This document shows positions 6,039-6,587 of a stretch of DNA of 6,587 nucleotides, piece after piece (the first letter of the stretch is position 1; every line of letters starts with the position of its first letter). Under the pieces are notes generated by a model that worked only from the letters and a program-made list of their open reading frames with translations, was not told the DNA's origin and made no database searches. This DNA is from a bacterium (lineage in GTDB: Bacteria > BMS3Abin14), in NCBI GenBank assembly GCA_022865845.1, contig JALHUC010000168.1:1-6587 (forward strand). The letters run 5' to 3'. The translations under genes and the position numbers were made by a program.

Positions 6039-6059
6039 CCAAAATCCAAGATCCAAAAT
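6039..6059. repeat. Heptanucleotide tandem repeat, unit CCAAAAT, 3 copies
   Basis: Units are CCAAAAT (6039-6045), CCAAGAT (6046-6052) and CCAAAAT (6053-6059). It follows the previous composite array with a register shift of one base. Its unit loosely resembles the reverse complement of the CTTTGGA array at 3031 (TCCAAAG). Confidence 0.85.
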
Positions 6060-6108
6060 ATCTCAAGCCTCACGCCCGTTCGTCACACCACATGGGTGAC
6101 TCACTCAA

Positions 6109-6195
6109 GACGCCAAGGACGCAAAGAAGATCAAGTAATAGGGTTTAATACCTGGAATTTCCTTCTTTCCTTTGCGAGCTTTGCGGCTTTGCGTG
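6109..6195. repeat. Inverted pair of 9-base-period repeats (GACGCAAAG family)
   Basis: The left arm has GACGCCAAG (6109-6117) and GACGCAAAG (6118-6126), followed by AAG. The right arm has CTTCTTTC, then CTTTGCGAG (6170-6178), CTTTGCGG (6179-6186) and CTTTGCGTG (6187-6195). Read on the opposite strand, the right arm gives the same CGCAAAG-based unit, so the arms can fold back on each other across 43 bases of spacer. It might act as a loose transcript-end structure after dnaJ, but there is no T-run. Confidence 0.7.
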
Positions 6196-6233
6196 AGATC
6201 GCTTTAACCGATTTCAATGGAACCGTGCCCTTT

Positions 6234-6261
6234 CTAGACACTAGACTCTAGATACTAGACC
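6234..6261. repeat. Heptanucleotide tandem repeat, unit CTAGANN, 4 copies
   Basis: Units are CTAGACA (6234), CTAGACT (6241), CTAGATA (6248) and CTAGACC (6255). The first five bases are constant and the last two vary. The CTAG tetranucleotide, usually rare in bacterial DNA, occurs four times within 28 bases. Confidence 0.9.
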
Positions 6262-6377
6262 CTGCCTTTCCCTTCCTCCTCAGTTGTGCGGGGCCATCTT
6301 TTCTGATAGGTTTTCTTATTACTAAATTCTTATTGTCTAAAACGATTGTTATTTGACCTAACCACGGGAGAGTGGGC

Positions 6378-6587
6378 ATGAGTGACACACCCGAAACCGC
6401 TCCAAAAGCTCCCAAGTCACAGGATCAGCCCGTTTCCGGGAACACTGGGGCCAGATCTGTGAAAACGCCCGATCCTGGTAAAAGGGGAGGGGTCAGGATC
6501 AAGATCGGAGTGAAGATCACGACTGTCGTGGTCGTTGTGATGACAATACTCGCAGTGGTTAACGTTCTGTTTATACGTAACAAATTC
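6378..6587 (+). CDS. Start of a membrane-anchored protein of unknown function; 3' end outside window
   Basis: ATG 6378 is preceded by GGGAG (6366-6370) at a 7-base spacing, and the frame stays open for 70 codons to the window edge. The first 40 or so residues are polar and rich in Pro, Lys, Ser and Thr, without predicted structure by eye. A basic patch (GKRGGVRIKIGVK, 34-46) and one hydrophobic segment follow (about 47-66, Val/Ile-rich), then RNKF. The positive residues before the segment suggest a cytoplasmic N-terminus with a single N-terminal membrane anchor. Membrane sensors (histidine kinases, chemoreceptors, cyclases or phosphatases with HAMP domains) often begin like this, but no diagnostic domain is within the window, so this is only a suggestion. 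It is separated from dnaJ by 391 bases and is probably a separate transcription unit. Confidence 0.75.
   Translation, partial: MSDTPETAPKAPKSQDQPVSGNTGARSVKTPDPGKRGGVRIKIGVKITTVVVVVMTILAVVNVLFIRNKF

Larger units (their letters stand above)
5987..6377. other. 391-bp gene-free region made largely of short tandem repeats
   Basis: No convincing coding frame is present on either strand. From left to right it holds heptad arrays (5989-6059), a short imperfect stem GTCAC/GTGAC (6082-6100), an inverted pair of 9-base-period repeats (6109-6126 and 6170-6195), another heptad array (6234-6261), and an AT-rich stretch (about 6300-6360) that may carry the promoter of the next gene. I found no promoter there with both hexamers and proper spacing. 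Confidence 0.7.

Noticed and set aside
5987..6110. Intrinsic terminator after dnaJ
   Set aside because: The only small stem (GTCAC/GTGAC, 6082-6100) is short, has mismatches and lacks a T-run.
5989..6261. CRISPR array
   Set aside because: The repeats are 7-9 bases long and directly tandem, with no spacers and no cas genes.

Overview
The window looks like chromosomal DNA of a Gram-negative bacterium, most plausibly a deltaproteobacterial (Desulfobacterota-type) lineage. This rests on the hemW–hrcA–grpE–dnaJ backbone, the polysaccharide-type accessory genes, good Shine-Dalgarno sites with frequent TTG starts, and unusual intergenic short tandem repeats. The taxonomic guess is an inference and is only moderately supported. 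All recognised genes are on the + strand.

Layout: (1) 1-546, the 3' half of hemW, a heme chaperone related to HemN. (2) 739-2884, a two-gene cassette of a GT4-family glycosyltransferase and a polysaccharide pyruvyl transferase-family protein, translationally coupled and probably involved in a cell-surface glycan. (3) 2881-2973, a second, diverged copy of the last 27 codons of hemW, left without the rest of the gene. (4) 2974-3184, a leader with heptanucleotide repeats, a 16-bp palindrome, a possible promoter and an inverted repeat. (5) 3185-5986, a tight heat-shock operon hrcA-grpE-dnaJ, with no dnaK between grpE and dnaJ and no CIRCE operator visible. (6) 5987-6377, a 391-bp gene-free stretch largely made of short tandem repeats with a 7-base period (several different sequences) plus an inverted pair of 9-base-period repeats. 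(7) 6378-6587, the start of a membrane-anchored protein that runs off the window.

How the genes relate: GrpE (nucleotide exchange factor) and DnaJ (Hsp40) are the two co-chaperones of DnaK, and HrcA is a heat-shock repressor, so (5) is one stress-response unit. hemW lies directly upstream of hrcA in many bacteria. The glycan cassette interrupts that adjacency, and the orphan hemW tail just before the hrcA leader marks the scar.

The two most notable points are this hemW-tail duplication, whose codon differences suggest recombination between two functional hemW alleles, and the sets of unrelated sequences that share a 7-base tandem period on both sides of the heat-shock operon.
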